From Theobroma cacao (lineage: Eukaryota; Streptophyta; Magnoliopsida; Malvales; Malvaceae), in the NCBI RefSeq assembly GCF_000208745.1, contig NC_030850.1:19257032-19321031 (forward strand): 64,000 nucleotides of DNA, read 5' to 3'. The translations under genes and the position numbers were made by a program. The stretch's first letter is position 1, and every line of letters starts with the position of its first letter. The notes below the pieces were generated by a model. That model worked only from the letters and a program-made list of their open reading frames with translations, was not told the origin of the DNA and ran no database searches. This document shows positions 23,217 through 34,033 of the stretch, piece by piece.

Positions 23217-23718
23217 GGGAATTTGTATAGTATTTCACTAAAACCAAGCACCATATATCACATCATGACATTCATCTATTAGATTTAATAATGGGCATCA
23301 TTACATCCATATAAATCCTTAAATGGTGGAGACTTACTCATCCACTTTCGCAATCCATTATAATGGGCATTTTAGCAACCACTTTCACCTTTAGATGTAG
23401 GTGCTACTAATAGTCCACACGCGCATATATGCCTTGGTGGTTTCTTTAATATCCAACAATCACATATACCTGGGTGGTTATCATTAATCCATATAGGCCT
23501 TTATTAGCCATGCACCAATAGCGCAACATACATCCAATCAAGGAGTATTTAAGTGAAAATATTTAAAAGGACTTGTCCCCTTTGTTGAAAACTAATATGT
23601 AGTAGAGATATTTACTTACACAATAGATTCAAAAACATTTGTGCTCAAAAATTTAGATTTATCAATATCACAATAATATTCAAAATATGCAAGTAAACCT
23701 AAGTCAATGAATCATGCT
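23217..23718. other. No gene seen
   Basis: About 500 bp of AT-rich DNA between the family A solo LTR and the reverse chromovirus. It has loose repeats of a CCACTTTC...ATGGGCAT/ATATGCC type and no usable frame. It should continue the sequence left of 4786, since the nest is flanked by a target-site duplication. Confidence 0.5.
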
Positions 23719-26389
23719 TGTCACAACCCAAACCCGGGGCCCATGACCTACACACGAGCCTAACAAGCAAGCCCACTAGACCCCGAGCAAGCCTCAAAGT
23801 TCATATTCAAACATACATAGGCCAAGGGATTCAATCATAAAATATTCATAATAAATTCGAGTAAAATACAACATCTTTAGCTTAATTTCCATACAAATAT
23901 TAATAAGGATATTAATAGGGCCATATGTTGGCCATGCAAACGGGTTCATACATATGAACCCTTAATACACAATATAATATGGCATTCAATGCCTACACAC
24001 ATTATCCACAGTGGAATGCTTTAACTGACTCAGCCGAGTGACCAAAACAGAAAACCTACAAGATGCCAAAATCAGTTTATCACTGGACGACCTTTACCAC
24101 ATAGCTCTGTGGCCTATTTATTTACACATAGTACACAAATCGGTGAGTACTATAATACTAAGCGAGTGGCGTAGATAAACAAAATCATATGTGATTATAT
24201 AAAATATATACACCTTCCATGCAACTGGATATTCTCATAAACATCTCCAAATATAGGGCATATCAATATCCCTAAATCTCCAATATGAGGGCATATCGTC
24301 ATCCTCAATGTCTCAGAAGATCCTCGCCTATATCATTAGGCTTACCCTCGAAGCCAATCAAAGTTATTCAAATCATTCTCCATGGCACACTCTAGTCGTC
24401 GGAGTATCACATCAGAATCATATCACATTTATCTAAGCCTCTCCATGGCTATCTCACATCATATATAAATCAAACCAATGAGTGATCTTTCCCTGGACAT
24501 AGTTAAATCATGCACGATGGTCGACTGATGGAGAATCAGATCACGCTTAAGGCAAAGCCATTAGCGGAGAAACAGATCAAGCACGTGTCAAAGAAATAAG
24601 GCGGAGAATAGATCATGCACAACACCGAAGCAACTGATGGAGAACAAATCATCGACCAGAGTAAACTCTTGTCGTCGGCATCACTCGAAGTAATCTCAAC
24701 GGATGGCATCAAAGCACTATAGGCAGGAATCACAAGTGAGATTAGTGCCATCATCCCTACTTACCACCATCCTTGTAGACACACAAATAGTCACAAGGGG
24801 ATAGAAATCCACTCAACCACAAATTAGATTAACATCCAAAATTCATTCCTCGAACGAAAACACAAATCCACAAATAAGGCCATTATGCCTTTAACATTCA
24901 CAATTTCCTTATCAAACCTTAATTCACATTTATCAAACTTCAATCGCCTTAAGCTCAATTAAGTTCTAAGAGCCTCTAAGTCTCCAAGGCATCATTCAAT
25001 CAAATCATCTTAGATATCATTCAGCTAGGGCAATCTACTCCTAGAGGTTCATCATAGCCTCTAGACATCCTAGTCTAGGCACACACAACATAGGCCACCC
25101 ATGTGGCTCTCATCACAGTACACAATCGCACACGATTCACATATATACATATACACATATATGTTTCCTAGCCTAGGTTCATTCATCTAGGCGTACATAT
25201 TTCGTTCTATACTAGTGCAGTGCATCTTTCATGCGTCATGCATTACATGCATATTAAACTAAACCCATTCACATTGACAATGGGAGGCACTCTCTGCCAA
25301 ACTTTGATCCTTAGCCTCCAATCGTTGTCTAGCTTGCCAATGAGTTAATTTAACTTTATTTCCCTCTTCAAACACATCAGAACATCAAAAGATTAATTAT
25401 TCATGGCTTTCGAAAAATGCCAACTTTTCACACAATTAACTAAATCTCAACAATCAATTATTTAAGCTCAAATCCTTCATTAATGAGCTAAACCCATACC
25501 TTGGATGCTGAATTGCACGAGTCTTAGGTCCCAAATTCCTCAATCTAAGTCAATGAGGGAAAACTACCAAATTTGGAGAAATGTCAGATTCAAAGTTATT
25601 AATCGATTAAATTGGAAAATAATCGATAAAAACATTAAATTTTACCTCCAGAATGCTTTCTCAAGCTCCAAATAGCTTCAAATAATTTCAAAAATCTGTT
25701 TGGGGCTTTACGGTTTTGGGATTCTAAAGAGAGAAAGGGAGAGAAAGAGCTAAGAAAAAGAGTAGGGTGAAATGGCTCGAAATCCCTTTTTATTTTTGCC
25801 TTTCCTCTCTGATTCATTGATACATTTGGGCAATGTATCAATACATTGCCCTAATTTTGAATGAATGGATCAATACATTTAGGCAATGTATCGATACTTT
25901 TCCCCTTGGGTGCTCTTTGCTTCAAATGTATCGATACATTTGGACAATGTATCAATACATGTTCATCTCTGGCCAAATCTATCGATACATTCTTAAACGT
26001 ATCAATATAATATTCTTCCTTGTGCCTTTGTTGTCCATCCTGCCATGAATGTAGGATATGTATCAATACTTTCACCCTTAGACGTAGTTCTAAGTTTCCC
26101 AAAGACTCCAAAATCTAAATTGAACATTTCAATATTATTCTCGATTGATATTACACCTCAAATAATTTACTTAACTCAATCCCATACACATAAATTCACA
26201 AACATAACATCGAACTTAGATCCAAACCTCAAATTATGGGATTTATCACATATTTCCTTAAAGTTTTGCGTAAGTGTCAATATGTACACTCTTAAATACT
26301 AGGCAAACATATCATATTATCAAAGTCCTTAAGACTCCACATATTTTGTAAATCATTCTTAGTTTACATAAAAAATTGGGGGTGTTACA
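23719..26389 (-). mobile_element. 3' LTR of the reverse Ty3/gypsy chromovirus
   Basis: On the minus strand it starts TGTAACACCCCC (26389) and ends GGGTTGTGACA (23719). It directly abuts a PPT and the pol end, so it is the 3' LTR. Length is 2671 bp. It aligns with 31491-34033 but with many substitutions and small indels, so the element is old. A splice-donor-like GGAG/GTAAAATTT is at 25645 and an acceptor-like CCTGCCTATAG ends at 24717 (minus strand). Confidence 0.9.
25800..26070 (-). repeat. TGTATCGATACA palindrome array in chromovirus LTR
   Basis: Near-copies of AATGTATCGATACATT every 20-40 bp on a decayed array (TGTATCAATACA, TGTATCGATACT and others). The sister LTR has the equivalent at 33745-34015. 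Frames on either strand give Ile/Asp/Tyr/Arg-rich peptides that are repeat by-products. Confidence 0.8.
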
Positions 26390-26407
26390 TCCTCCCCTCC
26401 TTATAAG
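26390..26407 (-). other. Polypurine tract of the chromovirus
   Basis: Minus strand CTTATAAGGAGGGGAGGA next to the 3' LTR start; standard plus-strand priming site. Confidence 0.85.
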
Positions 26408-26469
26408 AAATTTGCCCTCGAATTTCAAATCATGTACTTCAAGGTAAATTACATATATCAAACCTTAAA

Positions 26470-26640
26470 AAAGGTGGGGATAGTTCTCTCACATTTCTTC
26501 CTTGAGTTCTCATGTGGCTTCCTATATCAAATGGCTTTGCCATAATATTTTCACCGTAGCAATGTTTTTAGAGTGAAGCTGTTTATTTGCCAATCCAATA
26601 TGGCTATGGGTTGCTCCTTATAGCTAAGTTAATTTTGCAA
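26470..26640 (-). pseudogene. Chromodomain-like C-terminus of integrase, broken
   Basis: Downstream of the integrase C-terminal domain the minus strand still reads QPIAILDWQ, then scattered stops, then a region matching K-V-L-W...E-A-T-W-E-type tails and TIPTFF before the PPT. In chromoviruses this tail binds chromatin and guides integration. At least three stops. Confidence 0.6.
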
Positions 26641-26991
26641 CTAGACTTCATCATATTGTATCACATGCGAAGGATCTAGGACATACTTCCTAAGCATGGA
26701 CACATGAAAAATCGGATGAACATCAGACAAATTAGGCAGTAATGCCAAATGATAAGCAATTGTGTCTGCACACCGTAATACCTCAAAAGGTCTGATGTAT
26801 CTAGGGCTCAATTTCCCTTTCTTCCTAAATCTTTTAACCCTTTTGGTTGGCAAAACTTTCAAAAACACATGGTCGCCAACTTCAAATTCTAAAGGCTTTC
26901 GACTATTATTGGCATAAGATTTTTGGTGACTTTGAGCTGTTAGCATCCTATCTCTAATCACATGGATGCCTTGCTCTGCTTCCTGGACCAT
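26641..26991 (-). pseudogene. Integrase C-terminal domain (GPY/F-type region)
   Basis: Open for 116 codons: RDRMLTAQSHQKSYA, EVGDHVFLKV, LSPRYIRPFEVL and HPIFHVSMLRKYV. These are the family's usual landmarks after the catalytic core. The GPF motif is altered to IRPFEVL. Confidence 0.85.
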
Positions 26992-27474
26992 TTCCAGTCT
27001 TAAAAGTTTTCATTCTCCAACTCCAAACCAACCAAGAGGCGGCCTACATCTACACCTAGACAAAGCCTCATATAGAGCCATACCAATCATGGCTTCATAA
27101 CTATTATTATAAGCAAACTCAGCCAAAGGCAAATAATAGTTCTCAAAGACTCCAAAGTCAAGCACAATTGCTCTCAACATATCCTCGAGCGTCTAAATGG
27201 TTCACTCGAATTGGCCATCCGTCTATGGGTGGAAGGTCGTACTAAAATTTAATCTCATGCCTATGGCTTCTTGTAATTTTCTCCAAAATCAGCTCATGAA
27301 TTGCAGTCCTCTGTTGGACACTATTGTTATCGGAACACCATGTAGCTTCATAATCTCATTAATATAGATTTAGGCATATCAAGCTGCTCCATGCTTAGTC
27401 TTGACTTGCAAAAAGTAAACTGATTTAGTTAGTCGATCAATTATCACCCAAATGGCAACATAGCCACCTCTAGC
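26992..27474 (-). pseudogene. Integrase catalytic core, interrupted
   Basis: Minus-strand pieces include IDRLTKS, MKLHGVPITIVSNRG (where IVSDRG is usual), FHP-TDGQ and the LPLAEFAYNNSY stretch, separated by several stops. The first catalytic Asp of the core, expected in M-D-F-V-T-G-L just upstream, is Asn (MNFVTGLL). Confidence 0.8.
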
Positions 27475-27753
27475 TCACAGTAAACCCGTCACAAAGTTCA
27501 TTGCTACATGTTCCCATTTCCATTCGGATATCGGTAACAGTTGCAACAGTCCCAATGGCCTCTGATGTTCAACTTTCACTTGCTGGCACGTCAAACACTT
27601 CAAGGCATACTCAGCCACATCTCTCTTTAATCTTGGCCACCAATACATAGACTTTAAGTCATGATACAACTTGGTAGCTCCAAGGTGTATCGCATAGGCT
27701 ACCACATACGCCTCTTCCAAAATCTCATTCCTTAAATTATCTATATTCAGCAC
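27475..27753 (-). pseudogene. Integrase zinc-binding (HHCC) domain
   Basis: 92 open codons: AIHLGATKLYHDL supplies the two His, CLTCQQVK the two Cys, with YWWPRLKRDV between. It ends at PISEWKWEHVAMNFVTGLL, the entry to the catalytic core. Confidence 0.9.
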
Positions 27754-27999
27754 GTAGACTCATGATCTATATCTTATCAAACTATTTGTGTCGTACACAA
27801 AGTCTCGAGTTCTATCCTCACTCGTATCTCCAAATATTTTTATCAAATATTCATCTTTATCCTGGGCATGCTTAATTCGATGTAATATCATTGTTTGAAC
27901 TTTAAAGTGCGCCAACAAGGCGTTCAAGTGATTAATCTCTAAATGCACTTGCACATTGCCCAGATCATATAAACTCTACACCAAAGATCGTCTCTCCAT

Positions 28000-28530
28000 G
28001 GTCATATATGCCAAACTCCCCATTAACTTCTGGCTTAAAGCATCCGTTACCACATTCACCTTCCCGGGACGGTAAACTATGGTACAATCATAATCTTTCA
28101 ATAACTCTAACCACCTATGCTGCCTTAAATTCAAATCCCTTTGCTAAATTATATACTTCAAGCTCTTGTGATCTGTATATATTTTGCAAGTCTCTCCATA
28201 CAAATAATGTCTCCAAATCTTTAAGGCAAATACGATCGCTGCCATCTCTAGATCTTGCGTAGGATAATTCTACTCATGCCTTTTTAATTGTCGTGAGGCA
28301 TATGCTATAACCTTCCCATTTTGCATTAACACACAACCTAATCCAACCCGTGATGCATCGCAATACATGGTGTAGCCTCCAGATCCACATGGCCAGGTTA
28401 ACACAAGTGCAAAAGTAAGGTAACCTTTAAGTCTTTAAAAACTAGCCTCACAGGCATCAGACCAATCAAATTTGCCTCCTTTTTGAGTTAGTCTTGTCAA
28501 AGGGGAAACGATCTTGGAGAAATCTTGCAC
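28000..28530 (-). pseudogene. RNase H and connection domain, interrupted
   Basis: On the minus strand, reading from high to low positions: KFDWSDACE, then [68 protein letters not shown] and VYRPGKVNVV. Several stops and a short frameshift break it. The Asp of YCDAS and the Glu of DLEMAA are retained. Confidence 0.85.
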
Positions 28531-28533
28531 AAA

Positions 28534-29376
28534 TCATCTGTAATATTCGACTATGCCTAGAAAACTTCTAACTTCAATTACAAATGTCAACCTTGGCCAA
28601 TTCTCCACAACTTTCACCCTATTAGGATCCAAATGCACCCTTTGTTTAGACACAACATGTTCCAAGAAACTAACCTTATTCAGCCAAAACAAACATTTTG
28701 AAAACTTAGCATACAATCTATTCTCTCTGAGGGTCTGTAGCACAATTCTTAAATGTTGTGCATGTTCTTCCGGGCTCTTAAAATACACTAATATATAGTC
28801 TATCAATACGATTACAAATTTATCTAAATACGCTTGAAAGACCCTATTCATCAAATCCATAAACGTTGCAAGTGCATTAGTGAGTCCAAACAACATCATT
28901 AAAAATTCATAATGTCCATATCGTGTGCAAAACGCTGTCTTAGGTATATCACATTCTCTTATTCTTAGTTGGTGATACCTTGACCGTAAGTCAATCTTAG
29001 AGAAGCACATGGCACCTTGTGATTGATTGAACAAATCGTCAATCTTTGGGAGTGGATATTTATTCTTCACTGTGACTTTATTCAATTGTTGATAGTCAAT
29101 ACATAATCGAAGGCTACCATTCTTTTTCTTCACGAATAGTATTAAAGCTCCTCAAGGTGAGACATTAAGACGAATAAAACCCTTATCCAATAGGTCCTCT
29201 AGATGCCCTTTAAGCTTTATTAACTCAACTGGTGCCATTTGATAAGGAGGTATCGAAATTGGTTGCTTACTTTGAATCAAGTTAATACAAAATTCAATCT
29301 CCCTTTTGAGAGGCAATCTAGGCAATTCATTTGAAAATACATCCAGATACTCACCCACTACCGGTATGAAATCCAC
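28534..29376 (-). pseudogene. Reverse transcriptase, active site altered
   Basis: Two open parts joined over a stop (Trp to stop at about 29150): VGEYLDVFSNELPRLP, SIPPYQMAPVEL, LLDKGFIRLNVSP, then [48 protein letters not shown] and [18 protein letters not shown]. The catalytic pair in (F/Y)xDD is VLIDYILVY, i.e. the second Asp is Tyr (codon at 28795-28797). The enzyme would be dead even without the stops. Confidence 0.9.
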
Positions 29377-29508
29377 ACTCCCTTATTTCATCGAAGCTTA
29401 TCTTGTCATCACCAAGTATCCTTAGCTTTCTTGCCTTGGCATCGGTCTGGCGATTACACCTAGTACAATTTCCACAAATACTAGGCTACGTTGCCCATAT
29501 ATCACAAA

Positions 29509-30078
29509 TTAGGATTCCCCTAGGAATTTAAACTTCACCAATTTATGGTAACAATCTACCTTGGTAAAACAGGACGTTAACCAGTCCATGCCCAAAATCA
29601 TATCAAAGTCCAAAATTATTAGCAATACTAGATCTACTAATGTATTCTTGTCCTTAATACGGACTACACAAGATTTATACACATACTCCACCACAAATGT
29701 CTCTTCTAAGGGAGTGGTCATAATCAAGGGTTCCTCCATGTTATTACCAAATTGGTTTAATTTTGGCACAAAGTGCGGGGACACAAAAGAATGTGTCGAT
29801 CCAAGATCAAATAGAACTAATTCTTCGGTACCACATACAAGAAATGTACTTATGACCACTACATTGGAAGTTTGAGCCTCTTGCGGTGTGAAAGCAAATA
29901 TGTGTGCTTGACCTCCACTTTCATTACCTGGTTGGGTCGATCTACCACAAGATGATAAGGCCACACCCTTGCCTTTATCACCTCTGGCATTCCTCCTAGT
30001 TTGCATCATTCTAGGCAAGGTAATCTCCACTTGTCTCACATAACCGGGGTCACCCTTTATTGACTGCCTCTGCATTGG
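29509..30078 (-). pseudogene. Retroviral-type aspartic protease, active site altered
   Basis: Follows the zinc knuckle. The active-site loop, normally D-(S/T)-G, reads LFDLGSTHSF (around 29788-29810), so Leu stands in the second position. The flap-side landmark ILDFDMILGMDWL is present. A spacer with MMQTRRNARGDKGKG links it to gag. The C-terminal edge runs into stops before the RT. Confidence 0.85.
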
Positions 30079-30120
30079 ACAATCTCTCATTAAATGCCCA
30101 GTCTAACCACATCTAAAACA
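30079..30120 (-). pseudogene. Gag CCHC zinc knuckle with internal stop
   Basis: Reads C-F-R-C-G-stop-T-G-H-L-M-R-D-C, an exact CX2CX4HX4C knuckle in spacing. One codon is changed to TAG, most simply from CAG. It marks the nucleocapsid end of gag. Confidence 0.9.
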
Positions 30121-31285
30121 TAATTTGGCTGACCTATGGCACAGTCAACCATGTGCCTTACCATAATAGTTACACAAAACACCTCTTTGTTTAAGGCTCA
30201 AATTAGACGCTTTGCTATACTACTTTATTCTTGATGGTGGGCTAAATGAATCACGATTTTTTGGTGGCTTACACGTAGAAGTAGTCCCTTCACGACTCTG
30301 ATGGCGTATAAATATAGGACTCCTAATCACCCTAGAATCTTTTCATTCCTGATGGGCTTGTGTCATAGCTTTTCAACCCCTACCTCATTCTATTCTAGAT
30401 TCTAATTTCTTGGTTTCAATCATTCTTGCTACATCCACCATTACTACATATAAGGCAAACCTTTGAGTGGCCAACATCGTAAACAAAGGCTTAATTAATC
30501 CCTTAATAAATCTCTTGATCTTTTTCTATTTAGTTAAGACCAAGGTAGGAGCATATCTCGAAAGTTGGGTGAAATGGACATTATATTCTGTCACTGACAT
30601 GTTTAGGGTCTATCTAAGCGTCTCAAACTCTTGTGTCTTTGCGTCTTCCAAGCTCTTAGGCAAGAAACAACCCAAAAAAGCTTGGATAAATTCCTCTTAT
30701 GTTATCAAAGATGACCTTGATGGTCTACTCCTTTTAGGGATAACAAACCATATTTTGGCCACATCTTTAAGTTTAAAGCCCACTAATTCCACTAATCGAT
30801 GTGTGAAGCATCCCAACATTGAACAAATACATTCCATGTCTTCTAAAAATCTCTATGGATCTTCCTCCACATTAGAACCAGTAAAAGACGGGGGCTTTAA
30901 CTTCATAAAATATGCTAATGTAATCTTAATAGCCTCTATCTGATGTTCACACTGAGGCACATAATCTGGATCTTGCAAACTAGAATCAACCCATTTTTTA
31001 GATGGCACTTCACTTCTATTGTGGAACTCAGCAAATTCATGAGCCAAACTTTATAGCCCTGCTGCCAAATCCTCAAAGGTGACATCTCCTCTTATAGGGT
31101 GGTCATCCCGATTCCCACATTTTGCTCACCAGTGTACATGTAGCTTGGTTCTGCATTTTGAGTGCATTTCATTCCTTTACTCTTACCACGACTCCTTGAC
31201 GTGGATACTCGTGGTGGTTCCATAGGCTCATCCGAGGCATCTTACTCTCTTGTGGCCCTTGAGGCAACTCTCGTCTTAGGGGCAT
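30121..31285 (-). pseudogene. Gag capsid region, interrupted
   Basis: Starts MPLRR and soon shifts frame. Recognisable pieces are FMKLKPPSFTGSNVEEDP, a W-x-x-E-like stretch around IWFVIPKRSRP, LPKSLEDAKTQEF and VTEYNVHFTQLSRYAP, which follow plant gypsy Gag (retrotrans_gag) order. Several stops. The plus-strand 158-codon frame at 30467-30943 is the complement of this gene. Confidence 0.8.
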
Positions 31286-31472
31286 CTTGTACCAAGATGA
31301 AGCAAAACCATGTTCATAATAAATACTCCAAAATCCAAAGGGTGGGCTTTCTAAAACTTTGAGAATTCATGTAGCTTTCTATTCATAATTAGTGTTGCAA
31401 TCACCAAGGCTCTACACTAATCTTTGACACTCCATTGCTAAACACAATCTCACCTAGGACTCTTTAACCTAG

Positions 31473-31486
31473 GTGCATTCATACCA
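31473..31486 (-). other. Degenerate tRNA-Met PBS of the chromovirus
   Basis: Minus-strand TGGTATGAATGCAC starts 4 bp from the 5' LTR end (31491). The first six bases match the usual TGGTATCAGAGC. Confidence 0.6.
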
Positions 31487-33199
31487 ACTTTGTCACGACC
31501 CAAGCTCGAGGGCCATGACCAGCACATGAGCCCAACAGGCAAGCCTATTAAACACGAGCAAGCCTTAGAGTTCATATTCAAACATAAATAGGCCAAGGGA
31601 TTCAATCATTAAATATTCATAATAAATCCGAGTAAAATACAGCATCCCTAACTTAATTTCTATACAAATATTAATATGGCCATATGTTGGCCATCCAAAC
31701 AGGTTCATACATATTAACCCTTAATACACAATATAATATGGCACTCTGTGCCTACACACATTATCCACAATGAAAGGCTTTAACTGACTCAGTGAAATGT
31801 AAAAAACGGAGAACCTATCGGATGCCAAAATCAATTTATCATTGGACGACCTTTACGACATAGCTTTGTGGCCTATTTATTTGCACATGGTATACAAATG
31901 GGTGAGTACTATAATACTAAGTGAGTGGTTTTGATAAACAAAATCATATGTGTTTATATAAAATACATATATAAAATATATGCACCTACCATGCAACTAG
32001 ATGTTCTCGCAAACATCTCCAAATATAGGGCATTTCAATATCCTTAAATCTCCAATATGAGGGCATATCATCATCCTTAATGTCTCTAACAATCCTCACC
32101 TATATCAATAGGCTTAACCTCGAAGCCAATCAAAGTTATTCAAATCATTCTCCACGATACACTCTAGTTGTCAGAGTATCACATCAGAATCATATCAAAT
32201 TTATCTAAACCTCTCCATGGCAATCTCACATCATACACAAATTAAATCAACGAGTTGTCTTCCCCTAGACATAGTTAGATCACACACGATGGTCGACCGA
32301 TGAAGAATCAAATCATGCTCAAGGTAAAGCCACTAGCAGAGAAACAAATCACTCGCGTGCCGAAGCAACTGGCAGAGAACAAATCATTGATCAGAGTAAA
32401 CTCTAGACGTAGGCATCACTCGGAGTAATCTCAATAGATGGCATCAAAGCACTGTAGGTGGGAATCATAAGCGGGATTAGTGCCACCGTCCCAACTTACC
32501 ACCATCCTTGCAAACACACAAATAGTCATAAAAGGATAGAAATTCACTCAACCACAAATTAGATCAACATCCAGAATTCATTCCTCGGATGGAAACACAA
32601 ATCCACAAATAAAGCCATTATGCCTTTATCATTCACAATTTCCTTATCAAACCTTAATTCACGTTTATCGAGCTTCAATTGCCTTAGGATTAATTAAGTT
32701 CTAAGAGCCTTTAAGTTTCCAAGGCATCATTTAATTAAATCATCTTACATATCATTCACCTTAGGTAACCTACTCCTTAGCGTTCATAATAGCCTCTAGA
32801 CATCCTAGTCTAGGCACACACACAACTTAAGCCACTTATGTGGCTTTCATCACAGCACACAATTGCACACAATTCACATATATACATATACACATATATA
32901 TTTCCTAGCCTATGTTCATTCATCTAAGTGTACATATTTTGTTCCATACTAGTGTAACACATCTTTCATGTGTCATGCATTACATGCATATTAAACTAAA
33001 CCCACTCACATTGACAATAAGAGGCACCCCCTACCAAGCTTTGATCCTTAACCTCCAATCATCGTCTAGCTTGCCAATGAGTAAATTGAACTCTGTTTCC
33101 CCCTTTAAACACATCTAAACATCAAAAGATTATTTATTCTTGGCTTCCGAAAAATGCCAACTTTTCACACAATTAACTAAATCTTAGCAATCCAACTAG

Positions 33200-33412
33200 T
33201 TAAGCTCAAATCGCCTTAAACTAATGAGTAAGGAAAACAAAGCAAGCGATGGGAACCGCTTGCAAAGCCCAACCTGGAAGGTGCGCAAGAATTTGTGGAG
33301 GGATGATAGGCTGGCCGAGCGTTGACGTTGTGCTTACTTTGTGCAGAACTCGCTCGAGTGGGCCTCTCAAAAGAAAAAATAAAAAAAATAAAAAACTATT
33401 TAAGCTCAAATC
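33200..33412 (+). mobile_element. Retroposon-like insertion of about 187 bp with 13-bp duplication
   Basis: The sister LTR has one TTAAGCTCAAATC; here it occurs twice, at 33200-33212 and 33400-33412, around extra DNA. The insert is GC-richer than its surroundings and ends in an A-rich tail with a few T (33369-33396). That pattern fits target-primed retroposition (SINE, or a retroposed RNA). I do not recognise the body and see no clear tRNA A/B boxes. An organelle-DNA origin is also possible. Confidence 0.65.
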
Positions 33413-33744
33413 CTTCATTCATGAGCTAAATCCATGCCCTAGAAGTCAAATTGCACGATTCTTAGCTCCTAAATTCCTCAATTTAAGCCAAAAAAGGGAA
33501 AATACCAAATCTGGAGAAAAGTCAAATTCAAAGTTATTAATCGATTAAATTAGAAAATAATCAGTAAAAAAGTTAAATCTTACCTCTAGAATGGTTTCTC
33601 AATCTCCAAATAGCTTTAAATCACTTCAAAAATCTATTTAAGGCTTTAGGGTTCTGAGTTTCTAGAGAGAGAAAGGGAGAGAAAGAACTAAGGGAAAGAG
33701 TTAGGCAAAATGGCCCGAAATCCCTTTTTATTTTTGCCTTTCCT

Positions 33745-34015
33745 CTTTGATGCATTGATACATTTTGGCAATGTATCGATACATTTGCCCTAGTTTTGAC
33801 TGAATGTATTGATACATTGGGGTAATGTATTGACAATATATCGATACTTTTTCCCTTAGGTGCTCTCTACTTCAAATGTATTGATACATGTTCATCTTTG
33901 GCCAAATCTATCAATACATTCTCAAATGTATCGATAGAATATTCTTCCTCAAGCTTTTGTTGTTCATCCTGCCATGAATGTATTAATACATTGGGGTATG
34001 TATCAATACCTTCAC
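33745..34015 (-). repeat. TGTATCGATACA array in 5' LTR
   Basis: Second copy of the chromovirus palindrome array, e.g. AATGTATCGATACATT at about 33770-33785 and decayed members to 34015. Confidence 0.75.
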
Positions 34016-34033
34016 CCTTACAAGTAGTTCTAA

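Larger units (their letters stand above)
26460..31285 (-). pseudogene. Ty3/gypsy gag-pol, Tekay/Del-like chromovirus, decayed
   Basis: One polyprotein read on the minus strand from MPLRR at 31285 through gag, zinc knuckle, protease, RT, RNase H, integrase and a chromodomain-like tail near 26480. Order PR-RT-RH-IN is that of Ty3/gypsy. Several stop codons and frameshifts interrupt it, and catalytic residues are changed in protease, RT and integrase. It therefore makes no active enzymes. It lies between a PBS (31473-31486) and a PPT (26390-26407) of the same element. Domain entries follow separately. The lineage is named from the C-terminal motif and general similarity, not from a tree. Confidence 0.9.
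31491..34033 (-). mobile_element. 5' LTR of the chromovirus, U3 end missing
   Basis: Aligns with 23719-26389 from the GGGTCGTGACA end (31491) up to about 34033, where similarity stops abruptly at TAGTTCTAAGCTTT. The first roughly 300 bp of U3 and any target-site duplication are lost. The donor-like GAG/GTAAGATTT is at 33583 and the acceptor-like CCCACCTACAG ends at 32452. It holds a 187-bp insertion at 33213-33399. Confidence 0.85.

Noticed and set aside
25833..26302. Frames on both strands with repeated Ile-Asp-Thr and Tyr-Arg-Tyr
   Set aside because: Translation of the TGTATCGATACA array; the same kind of product occurs at 33621-34070.
30467..30943. 158-codon plus-strand frame
   Set aside because: Exact complement of the gag region, which has recognisable family motifs on the minus strand.
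33249..33548. 99-codon frame with GC-rich start
   Set aside because: Spans the retroposon body, its A-tail and LTR sequence, so it is chimeric and not conserved in the sister LTR.
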